Source: Siniperca chuatsi (Eukaryota > Chordata > Actinopteri > Centrarchiformes > Sinipercidae). From it: 64,000 nt of DNA. This document shows, in pieces, positions 46,101 through 58,364 of this stretch (position 1 is its first letter; each line of letters starts with the position of its first letter). Under the pieces are notes generated by a model that saw nothing but the letters and a program-made list of their open reading frames with translations, had not been told where the DNA came from and searched no databases. Location: NCBI RefSeq assembly GCF_020085105.1, contig NC_058055.1, positions 12,750,822 through 12,814,821 on the forward strand. Reading direction: 5' to 3'. Made by a program: the position numbers and the translations under genes.

Positions 46101-48716
46101 CTAGGTTGTAAAACAGTATAAAAGTCCAGATATGGACATTTCTGAACAAATAAAATATAAACGTTGCATATACAGTGGCAACTGATTTGGAAAGCTTGAT
46201 TGATATTGGTATATATCTGAAATAATAGTGAGGGAAATTGCCAGGTATTTTCACCACAGGTGGTACAGTAGGTGGAATGAAACGAACAGTGGTCTATAAT
46301 TTTCTGTAAGCAGAGTGCTACTCAGGATTCAGCAAAGGTTGTTACATTGGAGCCTGTCATGATGGAAGACGTGGTGACAAAAATGTTTTTTGAAAAGCTC
46401 AGCTGTGATTCATTAAGCATGTGCATGTACCAGATGAAATTTTAGTTTGAGACAATGCAGCCATTATGAAGAAGTGAATGGAGTTATGAAGGTTCTTGTG
46501 TATTCCTTTCCCAGTATTTTTCACTGGTACGATGCTGCCCAATACCAGGACAGTGCAGGAAGTAGAATGAGGGGAACTAAAACCTGTGATATTATTAGTT
46601 ATGAAGTCAAGATCTGGCTCACATGTGATAACTCAAAGAGCAGCACATCCAGGGTTTTTCTTTAAGGACTATTGGTGCATTTTCTGCTGCTTAACTGACA
46701 TTGTTATTGTAGATAAAAGTTAATTTGGTTACAGCAGAAACAAGAAGAGGCTGTAAGCCAGTAACAACGAAGAAAAACAGAAATTAAGTAATGTACGTGT
46801 TCATAATCACACAGTTTAACATTGCACAGTTCTGTTGTAGTTCGACCAAAATAGCATACAGAATAATGAGTTCTTAGAGCGCAGATAAAAGCCCCTGAAG
46901 GTGATATTTATAATAAGCATTCACCATTAAACATAAGGTATGTGACCCAGCAGTTAAAGAAAGCGGGTTCGTCTTTCTGCTCAGGTGTCTTTTGCACATT
47001 CAGAAGTGTTGCATTACATTGCAAATGTAAGTATTTCAGCTCATCCATTGTTGTTACTGTGTGACAGCAAGAGAAAAGGAAGCTGAAACTGCAACCAGCT
47101 GTTAACCAAAATGTGCCCAGGCAGCATAATCAGTGCCCTTAGAGATATAAAACACAATATCACCCTGGCAGGATATACATTATGCAGTTACTATGCTCAG
47201 AAGACGGCAACGCAACAAGGCCCAAATCTACTACACAGTGCTGATAGGGAAAATCTAGAGGTGGTAAAGAATAACAACTACTCTGTATGCTCTAGTTACT
47301 GTATCATTTAGAATATGCATTTTTACAATGGGATGTAGGACTAGATATTGTCTGAGATTTTGGTAGTCATACAGTAACATCATGATATACTTGGTGTGTA
47401 TTTTCCTTATCCCAAAGGCTAAATTACAGTTAAGTGGCCCAAATTGGGGAGCTTAATTGACTGTGAAAGAACCAGTCTTTCCTAAAATATCATCACATTA
47501 CTGTATATTGATATACTGTACAACTATGGTAAGGTATTTGATCAAGAATATGGTGATATTTGGGTTTGTCAAGTTTTATATTTGATTTTGTAATCCCTAA
47601 ATGCAAATAATGCTTTAGTAATGAATGTTAACGAAAAAAATAAATCACAAGTTCAACAACAGACTGAGCTATATTCATGACAGCACTGCAGCTTCCTTTA
47701 CAGTACATCAGTGTCATCTTTAAAGAAACGTGTGCATAAGACAGTTTCTTCTGCTAAAACACAGGTGACACAAGGAAGGTCAAACATTCACCTTGGCTGA
47801 CTGTCAGCCTGATAATGCACTTTTTCTACATCACCTCAGCAGCCGCCAACTTCAAAATTAAAAATATCCTGACTATAGTTTGGCCAGATGAAACATTTTG
47901 ATTGAACTTGCATCAAATCTGTTGCCAGAGACTCATGATGGGGCTGCTGAGGCCTTACATTATCTTAGTTGCAGATCGTTCGATGAATCTTTCTCTTTCA
48001 TTCCAGACGTTACTCTCACCGGTACAGGCATTCATCTTTTCGAGGTAATATGCACAGGACTCTCGCATGGGAGGCATGTGAAAGTTCACGAAAAGCAGCG
48101 TGTGTGTGTGTGGGGGGGGCTTGTCAGCCATTGTAAATTGCATTACACTATAAGAGTTGAGGTTAGAGGCACACAGCCCAGTGAGCTTTTCTCCTTCCTT
48201 ATCCTGTCACATTAAGTCAGACGGCAGATTTACGTGGATGCAATTGATCAGTGAGTGGCATATCAGGCTGGGTAGTGAATCAAGAGATTTTTAGCAGCTG
48301 CTTGGCTGTCCATCCATCACGCTGATCTCTGCTGTGCTTGAACTGGGCCTGTTACACTTAGATGGCCAACTGACTGCAGCAAGGGGGATAGTGTGGTAAA
48401 CACTGGGGCAGTCATTTCTTTCAATTCACTCTGTGTCTGCAGGCGTCTCTCGTGGGGAAAAGATTCATGCTAATACGTTATAGTATGCATTGGAAATCTC
48501 ATCTAATACCGCGTTGCAAAATCAATCCTATCCTTGCCCGAGGCAGCTTCATCTATAAAGGCATTTGTCTTGTGTGTCCTACCTGTGTGAGGAGGCTCCA
48601 TGCCGTATCAATGTCAGCATTCATTGGGTCTCAGTGGAGCTCTCTGATCCTGGCCAAGAAGCTGTTACCCAAGATTAACCCAGGCTGTTCTGTTGCATAG
48701 CTGCTGAAGAGGAGAT

Positions 48717-48724
<8 letters not shown>

Positions 48725-48797
<73 letters not shown>
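48725..48797. repeat. (GT)n microsatellite
   Basis: About 36 GT units. Minus-strand frames across it give a spurious poly-His/Thr protein. Confidence 0.97.
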
Positions 48798-48800
<3 letters not shown>

Positions 48801-49422
48801 AAGAAGGGAATCAGAGAGTAGGATGCTTGCTTGCTCCCACTCTCCGTTTTGTCTGGTGGCACCCTCCTCAGAATGAGATGTGACAGCACTGGATGATCTA
48901 ATCATGGATGTCATAGCATAGCTGCTTATTAACTGAGATTTCAAGGGCAGACATTTCCATCATTAGCAGTATACTGTATAAATGGGCAAGTGCAGTGCTG
49001 AATGATGGCTCCTGGTAATGTCACTTAAGCACAGGAGGGACTAGTCTCATTAAAATTTTTGTGCACACATTTTAGGAAGTGTCTTTATGAGGAGCTAATT
49101 TATAGCAACATGCATTGATACGTTGTGTTCTGGCCAAGGACGAAATCTCAGCGGCAGTTGAAGTCTTCTTTGAGATATGAGGGGGAAGGAACTGTCATTT
49201 ATAGTAAAAATCACTTGAGTTGCTTTCATGATGGTTATGTTTTAGAGTATTTGCATAATCAGCGTCCTTAAGAGGCAGTCTGAAAGATGTGCAGATTTAT
49301 GAAGTTTCACAGTTACAGAAGAGCTTTATTGAACTTGATATCTGTAAAGTAAATGTTAACTTTGTGACAGTGTATTTTCTCTTTATTGCTTTTGGATCAG
49401 TGTATGTTTACAGTTAAAAATT

Positions 49423-49511
<89 letters not shown>
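49423..49511. repeat. compound (GT)n(TA)n(GA)n microsatellite
   Basis: Three dinucleotide tracts directly abut: GT 49423-49437, TA to about 49479, then GA to 49511. Confidence 0.97.
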
Positions 49512-49514
<3 letters not shown>

Positions 49515-51689
49515 ATCTTTTAGAAGTTTCAGGAATCTTCCGAGGAGAGGTTATCCCACGCTAGCTTTCTGTGAGCTACAGCACACTTATGTTAACTGAC
49601 TTAATAAATGCTGTATATTTGTATAATATTTTAAAATATTTTGATTACATTTGATTAAGTTGTTTTGTTTTTTTGGCATCATATGCTAACCTCTGCTACA
49701 TGTTAACTATTATAGTCAACATATTTATTTCAATTAGAGTTACAACAGTTTAATCGAATAGTCCATTGACAGAAAATTAATGGGCAACTATTTAAATAAT
49801 CTGAAATAATAATTCATCATTTAAGTCATTCTTCAAAATGTGCCCAAAATTTTAGAGTTGCAGATGTGGAATTTGCTGATTTTCATAGTCTTACATTATA
49901 GTTATTATTAAGTTTTGGACTGTTGGTCAGGAAAAAGAAGTCACTTGGTACAGACATGTCAAACTGAGTCTGAGATGTCCCTGGATAAACCATTTTGATT
50001 TAGTTAACAACATGGCCTTTCTTCTGGTACCACCCTCAGTGATCTGGCAAAAAAGTTGTCATCCGGAAAGGTGCTGTGTTGGCCAATCACATACATGCAA
50101 GCGTGGTGGATTCTGGTGGATTCCTTTGTGACGTAGACGCCCTATTTCTACTGTTTACCTCACCTGCAACGAAAGATAAAATAATTGCAACAGTCATAGT
50201 TATTCAGAGGTGTAAAATAGGGTCTCAAAGGATTATTAAACACTGTGCTGTGTTTTGGCATCTGAGAAGCCTTCAAATTCAAGGGTCTGTTACTCAAATT
50301 TCCTGAATTGTATGTCATGTGTCACTAGTACCTGAAGCAACACACCCCCACCAATACTTTCTTTGTTTTAACGCAGTGCTGATTCTGGTTGGAACACCCG
50401 CTTAGAAATTAAGCATTTTGCTAAAATATCAATGCAGTGAGAGATTACACTGTATCATCAAAATATCAAATGCATTTATGAGGCCAAAAGATTTTTCCAC
50501 TCATTCCTACTTTGACTTACCTGTGTGAGATTGACAGCGTCTGACTAAATGGCGCTCACGCCATCCTCTGTTCATCCACACATATCAGTGTGTGAGAGTG
50601 GGTGGCATGCGGACAATCTCAGTCTTTTAAAAACATACTGTTTTCCCCGAACACTGAAGTATGAGTGAATACATTTAATGTTGACAGTAGATATGCCAGG
50701 GCTAAGCTCTTTCTAATGATGTTTGGGAGCCTTTGTGCCTCAGCTGAGCCCATGATAGCCACAACCCGACCTCCACCTATGAGTATGATAATGGTGGTGC
50801 TGTGATCCTGCTGGATTGGTTGGAAACGGGGATTATAGCAGGTTAATTTTGTAGCATGCAAACATGTAAGTGGGATGCTGCCTGCTGTCTTGTCATTTAA
50901 ATCACATTTTTTGCTGTGGGAACCCAACCAAATTGCATCTCTGAGGAAAGCATTTCAAATGGTATTACAGTTATAGCTATGTAGCAAGCAGATGTGCATG
51001 CATTTATCCCTTTACTACGCCTACAGTACATTTACATTTACTTAATGAGGGTACTGTGTGCAGTACCATGTTTATGCTTGTAGCTAGTGTTATGTAGTTA
51101 GCTACCTAATTACCTGGCTTGCTGGTTTGTGAAAATGTCAGCTGTTACAGTGCCCTGTGCCACTGAGAAACTCATATCAACAGGAGTTGACATGCACTCA
51201 CTGTATGGCCTACATACTGTTCCACCATGTAGATAGATACTTTAAATTGGTTGTTCTGCCTGAGTGCAGTTCAAGCCACCACACCATATCTGCTCATATT
51301 TATTACACTTAAATCTACAGGTACAGTAAGAACACTGTTTTTCTCTGTATCTATCTGTATCTGTAAGAGCTCTCCCAGCAAGACAAATTGGCAGTTTGGG
51401 AAGAAAAATACCACAGGCACACCAGCAGCACAACCTTGTACATAAATCTTACAAAAACAGTTTACACGATTGTTATTGTTGAATATTTACAATTAAAATC
51501 CAATAGGCTACTTTCATGTCACTGATAAAAACAATTTGTGCAGCATATCGTGTGAAGAGAGTGCAGGTACAAACATCTCATTTTCAGCACTATAGATAAT
51601 GGAAGGGTTATACATCTCTGTGAATTATGCAACATAAATCATCAGGATAACAGCTGATGCAGAGATATGAGTTAAAGGTCAAGAAGAGG

Positions 51690-51800
51690 ATCAAGTGGAT
51701 GATGAAGATGATGATAATGATGGCTGTGTTGATGATGAAGACTGTATGCCTGATGGCAGGGGTGATGATGCTGCTGATGCAGATGTTGATGAGGGCGGTG
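51690..51800. repeat. GAT-rich imperfect trinucleotide repeat
   Basis: Irregular gatgatgaagatgatgat-type runs, interrupted by other triplets. They give a Met/Asp-rich artefact in + frames. Confidence 0.8.
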
Positions 51801-51932
51801 ATTATATCTCTTAAGCTTACAGCTGAAGTAAAAAGCATTCCACAAATGCAAAACATCTGTGAAAATGAAATACAGAGAAAATCACAACTAAAAGCAAATG
51901 TTGAAACCTTTCATTAGCGGTGCTAATATGAT

Positions 51933-52048
51933 CCCTACGGAGCCTGGGAAGGAACATAGACGTAATTTTTTTATAAACCTTAGTAAAGCGTGCATGAATT
52001 TTATGAAAAAATTACGTCCATATGTCCCCTCCCGGGAGCTGTAGATAC
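51933..52048. mobile_element. foldback element: ~116-bp near-perfect inverted repeat
   Basis: The left arm ctacggagcctgggaagg (continuing acatagacgtaattttttta) is mirrored by the right arm ending in tcccgggagctgtag. Arms are about 43 nt each with a loop of about 30 nt. Mismatches are few. This is typical of a foldback MITE, and the RNA would form a long hairpin on either strand. Confidence 0.7.
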
Positions 52049-52170
52049 ATTTGTTTGGTACCAATACCAAAATGGCATATTTTTCACTATTTTCATTTGA
52101 GGAACATCAACATGTTTTTACAAAACCCTTTTTATTTAACAAAATAGGCCAAAGTCCCAATGCAGCAGTA

Positions 52171-52714
52171 TTAAAGGAAACGTTTTGGGAAATACGCTTA
52201 TTAGCTGTCTTTCTGAGAGTTAGATGAGAAGATTGATACCACTCTCATGTCTGCCCAGTAAATATGAAGCAACTGCCAGAAGCCAGCTAATTTACCTTAG
52301 CACAAAGACTGGAAGCAGAGGGAAATAGCTAGCCTGGCTCTGTACAGAGGAAACAGAATTCACCTACCAGCACCTCTAAAGCTCACTAATTGACCACATT
52401 GTATTTAATCTGTTCGTAAGTGGAAAAACAAATTGGACAAATCATCGTTTTACAGGGGATTATGTGCCAGACTTTCTCTTAAATCTGGACCGGTTGCCTG
52501 GCAACCAGTGGAGACTCCAGGAAGTTACTGGTCCCAACCAAGAAATAGTCTGGTTTCCCCGTTCCCGGTCTTTGTGCTAAGCTAAGTTAGCCAGCTGCTG
52601 GCTGTACATTCATCTTTACCATACAGACTTGCAGAGTGCCATCAATCTTCTCATCTAACTTTCAGCAAGAAAGTTTATAAGCATATGGCCCACACTGTCT
52701 AACTTTTCCTTTAA
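52171..52714. mobile_element. non-autonomous DNA transposon, 'taaaggaaa' family
   Basis: The terminal inverted repeats are ttaaaggaaacgtttt (52171) and aacttttcctttaa (ending 52714). The interior phrase ccttagcacaaagactgg matches the older copy at 1089-1388. Subterminal inverted sequence (gttagatgagaagattga against tcatctaactttcagc) is also visible. It abuts the next element. Confidence 0.8.
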
Positions 52715-53204
52715 AGGTTGGGTATTCGATTCCAATACATGTCCTTTTGTCACATTCAGCGAATATGTCCTCACAGTACGCTAGCTGTCCGTTCTGTGTG
52801 TGCGCTGAAAAAAATCTGTTTGTACACAGCCCTGGCTCTGTAAATGGGAAACTAACAAAGTGGCTTGGACCGAGCCACACAACACTATTGCAGCCATGAT
52901 TTGAGTGTCAGGTGACGTCAAATGAATTGCCCACAGACATTCAGCTTACTTTCTAGTTTCCCAAGATATGGTTGTTAGCTATAGTAGCAGGAGAGTTGTA
53001 AGTATCGCTGTCTGGAGCTGGTTTGCTGGCTCTGGAAAACAGTCTCGTCCTCTCTGGCCTTTAGCCAGTGTGCTAACCCACAACCTAGCTAAGCTAACCT
53101 ACAAGCTAATTTTAGTTACATTACTTGCTGTGTCGTTGTTCACTCTATATCATGGTATTTGTCATGGTACTGGATTTCTCCAGAATCGCATACCCCACCT
53201 TTAA
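52711..53204. mobile_element. non-autonomous DNA transposon, 'ttaaaggtgggg' family
   Basis: The ends are inverted copies: ttaaaggttgggtattcgat at 52711, and atcgcataccccacctttaa ending at 53204. No protein is encoded. It shares its first bases with the end of the preceding element. Confidence 0.8.
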
Positions 53205-54043
53205 GTATTTTCTTAACAGAAGCAACTATAGGAGCTCTCCTTCTGTAAAATACCCGCTAAAGTTAGTATTAGATCAATATAGCACATTTTGCTTGCTCTC
53301 AAAAGTTTTGAGGTTCAATATCAAGCAATAAGATTCTCAATATCCGAAAATTTCAGACCGTGTTCATTTGTATAAAATTATTAGTTTTCCATTAAACAGA
53401 TGCAGAAACACATGCCACCTGCCATGGGGCAAGATCCCACCAGAGTAGCATCAAATGTTTTATTTTCTATTTGACAATGGCAATAGCCAACTGCAAAAAC
53501 TCATACTGTAATATTGACACCACTTAAGAGTAACACACAAAATGACCAATCCATCATCACTGATGGAACAACTTAGCCAGTTCCCTCACCCCACCCATCA
53601 AGGAACACACATTTTCAGCAAAAAATAAATACTAAATGTCATCTATAAGTAATTAAAGTTTCAAGTCTCACACCAGCCACTATAGATGAGTGCATGCCCA
53701 TCATAAAAGATTGAGTTATTCAAATGAAGTTGCCTCCAAAAAAGAGGAAAAAGCTGAAGGAATAAAATGTAAGATTCATAAAGCCGAGAGAAGAAGAGTG
53801 TTGTTTGCAACATGACATACATTTGAAGTTGGGACACTGTCATGCACTGTGGAAAATATGGGTCTCTCTACTTGCACTGAGAGCCTGGTACTGCAAGGCA
53901 AGTGCCCACAGGAATCATGAAACAACATCAGTATGTTCCAATTACGGCTTCTGCCAAATAATCATGCTTTCCTACATCTCAGGTGCAAAGGGGGTAGTGT
54001 TTACTAAGTGAATCGCAGGATACAACAGAAGCTACTTGACAAA

Positions 54044-54120
54044 AGACTTAGCATAAAGACTGAACACAGGGGGAAACAGCTGGCCTTTCTCTGTCCAAAG
54101 GTTTAAAAAGAGTCCGTCAT
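54044..54120. mobile_element. fragment of the 'tagcacaaagact' transposon family
   Basis: The segment ttagcataaagactgaac, followed by gggggaaacagctgg, resembles the interior of the elements at 1089-1388 and 52171-52714. No ends are visible. Confidence 0.5.
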
Positions 54121-54797
54121 TAAGGGATGACAATGCAAATAATCTGTAATGTCCTCTAACTGAGGAGGGTGGAAGTGGTAAAGACAAAATACAAAGATGT
54201 CCTCAAATGTAAACCACAAAATCAAACTAAAATAAAGTGACAGAATGACATAGACAATGACATTAACAAAGCATATGTCATGTGGTGGATGCTGTTATCT
54301 AACAATGTCACAAATTATTGTCATTTTATACTACATTTAATTGCACTTTTTAATTTACTTATTGTCATGCTCTTCTTCTTAAACCATAAAATACCAACTT
54401 TCTATAATGTTTTGGATTTAAGCTGTGATTCAAACTAACTAGCAAATGATCACACAAATAAATTTAGACAGCTTGACGTTTACTGTTAAAAGATGCAGAC
54501 TTCTTTACAGAACTCCTAACCTGTAGATGTAAGAGAAAAGAAATGGGTCAACAAACAACATCCTTGTCAAATTACTGCGTGGCACAAATCACAAATAACC
54601 TGGATTGACTGTTGTAAACAAATATCGCAAATTACTTAAACTGACCTTTGAAAGGAAATAGACCTGATATTTACCATGAAATCAAGGGTGGTTCCAGTCA
54701 AACACAGTAATGGTTTAACACAGTTGAAATTCATAAGACATTTGCTCTGCTTTTTAGATCTGAAGAGCTGCAATAAAACCCACAATATTAAATAAAT

Positions 54798-55557
54798 GAA
54801 AGGGACAATATGTAAGATTTGGCCAGAATTTTAGTTTAAAACATTCAAAAAAATTAACTAACCTTATCAACAAAATGTGGAGAAGTAGCAGTTATGATGC
54901 CATGTGTTGCAGAGATATCAACTGAAATTAACATGCCAACCTGCTAGTCCCGGCCCGTCCTGTGTTGTAATACCACTTGTACCTCAAGAGGCGATATTCC
55001 AATAGTATAACTCAGGTAGTTCCAGCTGGTGTACGTCTTGGTTAGTCTTTAAACTGTTCCAACAATCACCAACTCTGGTTTGGTCAAAATAATCCACAGA
55101 GTTTGATGTGAAAAATATTCTGGCTCTACGCGCTGTCGCTGCCTCTGATGCCCGACCGTCCTCTCGGTCCTCTGCCGCTTGCCGCCTCTCCTGTCCCTGT
55201 CTGAACGCGCCGTATCTTCGTTGTCCCTGGAGTCAGAGTCCTGGTCAGAGCCGCTGTCAGTACTATATTCACTTTTGTCAAACTGGCCTCCGTCAGTCCC
55301 AGAGGCTGTGTTCAGTCCTGGTCTGGTCATGTTCACTGGGAGGCTGCTGATCCCAGTTCCGTTGCCCGCTCGCCCGGCTCTGGTTCTGGTGCTCAGTCAG
55401 CTAGGACCACTAAGTTATCTGCATGGCTAACTGAGCTAACTAGCTAATGGCAGTTAGCAGCAGTTATGACCTGATATGTGATACGCTGCCCCCTATTGAT
55501 CTGAAGTATGAATTCGACAGTTAGAGAGTAGTCTCAATTCTTTCATATTGCCCCTTT
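54798..55557. mobile_element. ~760-bp non-autonomous DNA transposon
   Basis: The inverted ends are aaagggacaatatgtaaga (54799) and tctttcatattgcccctttaa (ending about 55559). The GC-rich middle (55100-55400) contains an Arg/Ser/Asp-rich open frame on the minus strand that I regard as non-genic, because it lies wholly inside the repeat and has no start context or family match. Confidence 0.75.
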
Positions 55558-55599
55558 AAAGTGGCTGTGATTAAAATGTCTCAAAAATGATAGTAGCTT

Positions 55600-55955
55600 T
55601 ATTCTTAGCCAGGCTAGCGGCATGGCTCTAGGTATGGCAATCCCAGTCTGTTGGTTGGTCAGTCCATCCACCACTTTGGTCCTGACTGAAATATCTAAAA
55701 AATTATTGGATGGATTGCCATGAAAGTTTGTAAAGACAGTCATGGTCCGCCTCAGTTGTACTTTGTGTTTAGTTACTGTATCTAACTTACTAAGATGATG
55801 GGACATGGGAAACAAACATTATATCTGGTAAACATCAGCATGTTGTCATTGTGAGCATGTTAGCATGCTGACATTAATATTTAGCTCAAAGTACCACTGT
55901 GTCTAAATACAGCCTCACAGAGCAGCTAGCATGACTGTAGACTCTTGTTATGACA
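55600..55955 (-). mobile_element. non-autonomous DNA transposon, family A, copy 3 (truncated)
   Basis: Reverse-complement copy of the family at 16410 and 38409. It has agccaggctagcggcatg at one end, and atgttagcatgctgacatt with agagcagctagcatgactg at the other. It is shorter than copy 2. Confidence 0.8.
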
Positions 55956-56951
55956 TTACTAGTTAACCTAAACTCTGTGTCAAAGAATTAGTTCACCCAA
56001 GACCAAGCATTGGTCTTTTGCACTCAGCCAGTTGCTTGAGCTACAAAACTTGACTTATGCTGCATTTATTTTTTTTTTATTTTTAATAGTAGTAGAGTAT
56101 TAAATCTGCTTCCATATGCATCCTCTATTGATGCATTCACATTCAACAATATTGAAAACTATTGTTCAGCCTGAAAAATGTTAATGCAGAGTCTATAATA
56201 ATATATAAAATGACCTTGCAAGTATGGTGGACGATTACAATTCTTCACCTACACACAGCATTGCATGTTGCGCCCAGTAAACGCAATGCAATCAAAATGC
56301 AGACATATAGAAATAGCAGGTGTAACTTGAAAGGGTGCAGTTGAAACATTTAAAGGAATTTTAGATGGAATATTTCAGCCTTCAAACATGGTTCCGTACT
56401 TCACAGCTTCATGACTTCTTCTCTTTAAAAAGTACAAACCCGTTAGATTTTTAGTATCACACAAGAACAATAGTTCAACAAAATTATCAGGAGAGTAACT
56501 TGCAATTGATATTGTGTTCTCCAAATTCAGTTTAAAGGCCACATTTTTTTGGCCCTATTCAGATAAATCATTGGATTGAGACAGCCTGGTTGATCTAATA
56601 TGACATATTCTGCCTTGAAATGTGGATTTCAAAAGAAGTGAATCCTGAGACACAGCTTGTGATACCGTAACAGACAGATCAGTCCAATGAGTTTAATTGG
56701 TATTGTGTGAATGAGATTACTAAATGTAAAACAAAACAAATCACAGCTTCTTGTACATGTGCAAACAGAGCTGTGCAAAAATAAATAATTGGATAAATGT
56801 GAAAACTATTGTATATCAAATTTTAGTGGAATCATCTAAATCAATGATTCCAAGCAAACTAATCAAATGTAACAAACAAGTTAACGATGTATGAAGAGAT
56901 TTGTCTAATGTGATGTATAACAATGAAATGCAGTGCATGCATTACATTGCA

Positions 56952-56956
<5 letters not shown>

Positions 56957-57043
<87 letters not shown>
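56957..57043. repeat. (TA)n microsatellite
   Basis: About 43 TA units, the longest TA tract in the window. Frames on both strands give a Tyr/Ile artefact. Confidence 0.97.
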
Positions 57044-57045
<2 letters not shown>

Positions 57046-57973
57046 CATACATCTGTCATATTGTGATACATAATGATGGCAGAAAAACAATGTTTTCTAT
57101 ATTGTGATAGAGATTGTAGCCACACCATCCAGCTCCATGTTCATAACATAACTTCAGCAGTATTTTGGGTAAATTTGCAGCCCTCATATACTGTATATAT
57201 TTTTAGGTAATCTAAATGGTAGAGGGAAAATAAGAGGTTGAATGTCTCACAATTCAAGTCTTTGATAGAAATAAGCTAAAGAAAACTCCTCTTCCAGGCT
57301 GGTTAGGATTCACTAAGGAGTCGCTGGCATGGAGAACACAGACAGAATTTATTCCAGCCCAAAACCCAGCGACAACAGCTCACTGAGGTCGCTTTTATTG
57401 GCGCCTAGTAAAAAGTGTAAGAAGCTTCAACTGGGCCAGACTGAGGCAGCAGCTTGTTAGAGTGATCCCACACAGCTGAGCAGCCTTCTGTGGCTCTGTC
57501 CTGTGTGCTACAGGGTGTAGGGCGGGTGCTGTCCTTGTAACTGTGCTGTAGGTCCCCAGGCAGTATCAGTGCCTGAGTGACAACCCCCTGCTGCCTTTCG
57601 CTCACTTATATTTGCATGCATATCCTATTTATATACTCTACTTTTAATGCAGCAGAATTCATGCTTTTTTTTTCAACTGACCAGCTCATTGAGCTTATAT
57701 ATATTAAAGAAAGTGCTATATTAAAGTGCTCTCAGTCAGCTTTTTTCAATGTATGGTATATGTTATTGTTTATCTTCATAAACTTGCATTAATATACACA
57801 CATTTGTGAAAGCAGTTTGAAATCCTTAAAGATGTAGGTCATATTTTAATAATAATTGCTATAATAGTCAGTTAATCTGCTGATTATTTTCTCCATTAAT
57901 CGTTTTGTCTATAAAATGTCAAAAAAAACAAACATAGCAATCACTGCCTCCTGGTACTCCTTCAGAATTATTA

Positions 57974-58180
57974 TTAATTCATCCAGGTTGCAATATTCCT
58001 TCTCATTCCTTCTACTAATAGACAAATTATCATAGTGTCATATGCAAATTCTTGCTGGTTGTGACTTTGTGTGATGACTGAATATGGTGGTGTAAGAGGA
58101 ACAAGAAGTTGCATGGAGAAGAGTGCAGGACCCAGGGAAGACATATTGGGCACATCCCTTGAGGCACACAAACTGTGACC
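57974..58180 (-). mobile_element. decayed LINE reverse-transcriptase fragment
   Basis: A minus-strand frame reads DVPNMSSLGPALFSMQLLVPL, then EFAYDTMIICL. These align with the conserved LINE blocks of form 'GVPQGSVLGPLLF' and 'YADDTQ' respectively, with the catalytic YADD changed to YD and no continuing frame. It is a short relic; the subfamily is unknown. Confidence 0.6.
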
Positions 58181-58278
58181 TGCCATGATTAAGATCACAT
58201 TTATGACATCACACAGCTTCACCCTGGTATTTATCTTTTATCTTTTTAAAGCCTTGATGGGCTTATACCAGTCATGTT

Positions 58279-58303
58279 TATCTATCTATCTATACATATA
58301 TAT

Positions 58304-58363
<60 letters not shown>
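58279..58363. repeat. (TATC)n then (GT)n microsatellite
   Basis: Three TATC units, a short TA stretch, then about 27 GT units. Confidence 0.95.

Positions 58364-58364
<1 letters not shown>

Noticed and set aside
55049..55336. 95-aa Arg/Asp/Ser-rich frame
   Set aside because: Lies entirely inside a terminal-inverted-repeat element and reflects its GC-rich middle.
56859..57128. Tyr/Ile repeat protein
   Set aside because: Translation of a TA microsatellite; the same applies at 22637 and 41253.
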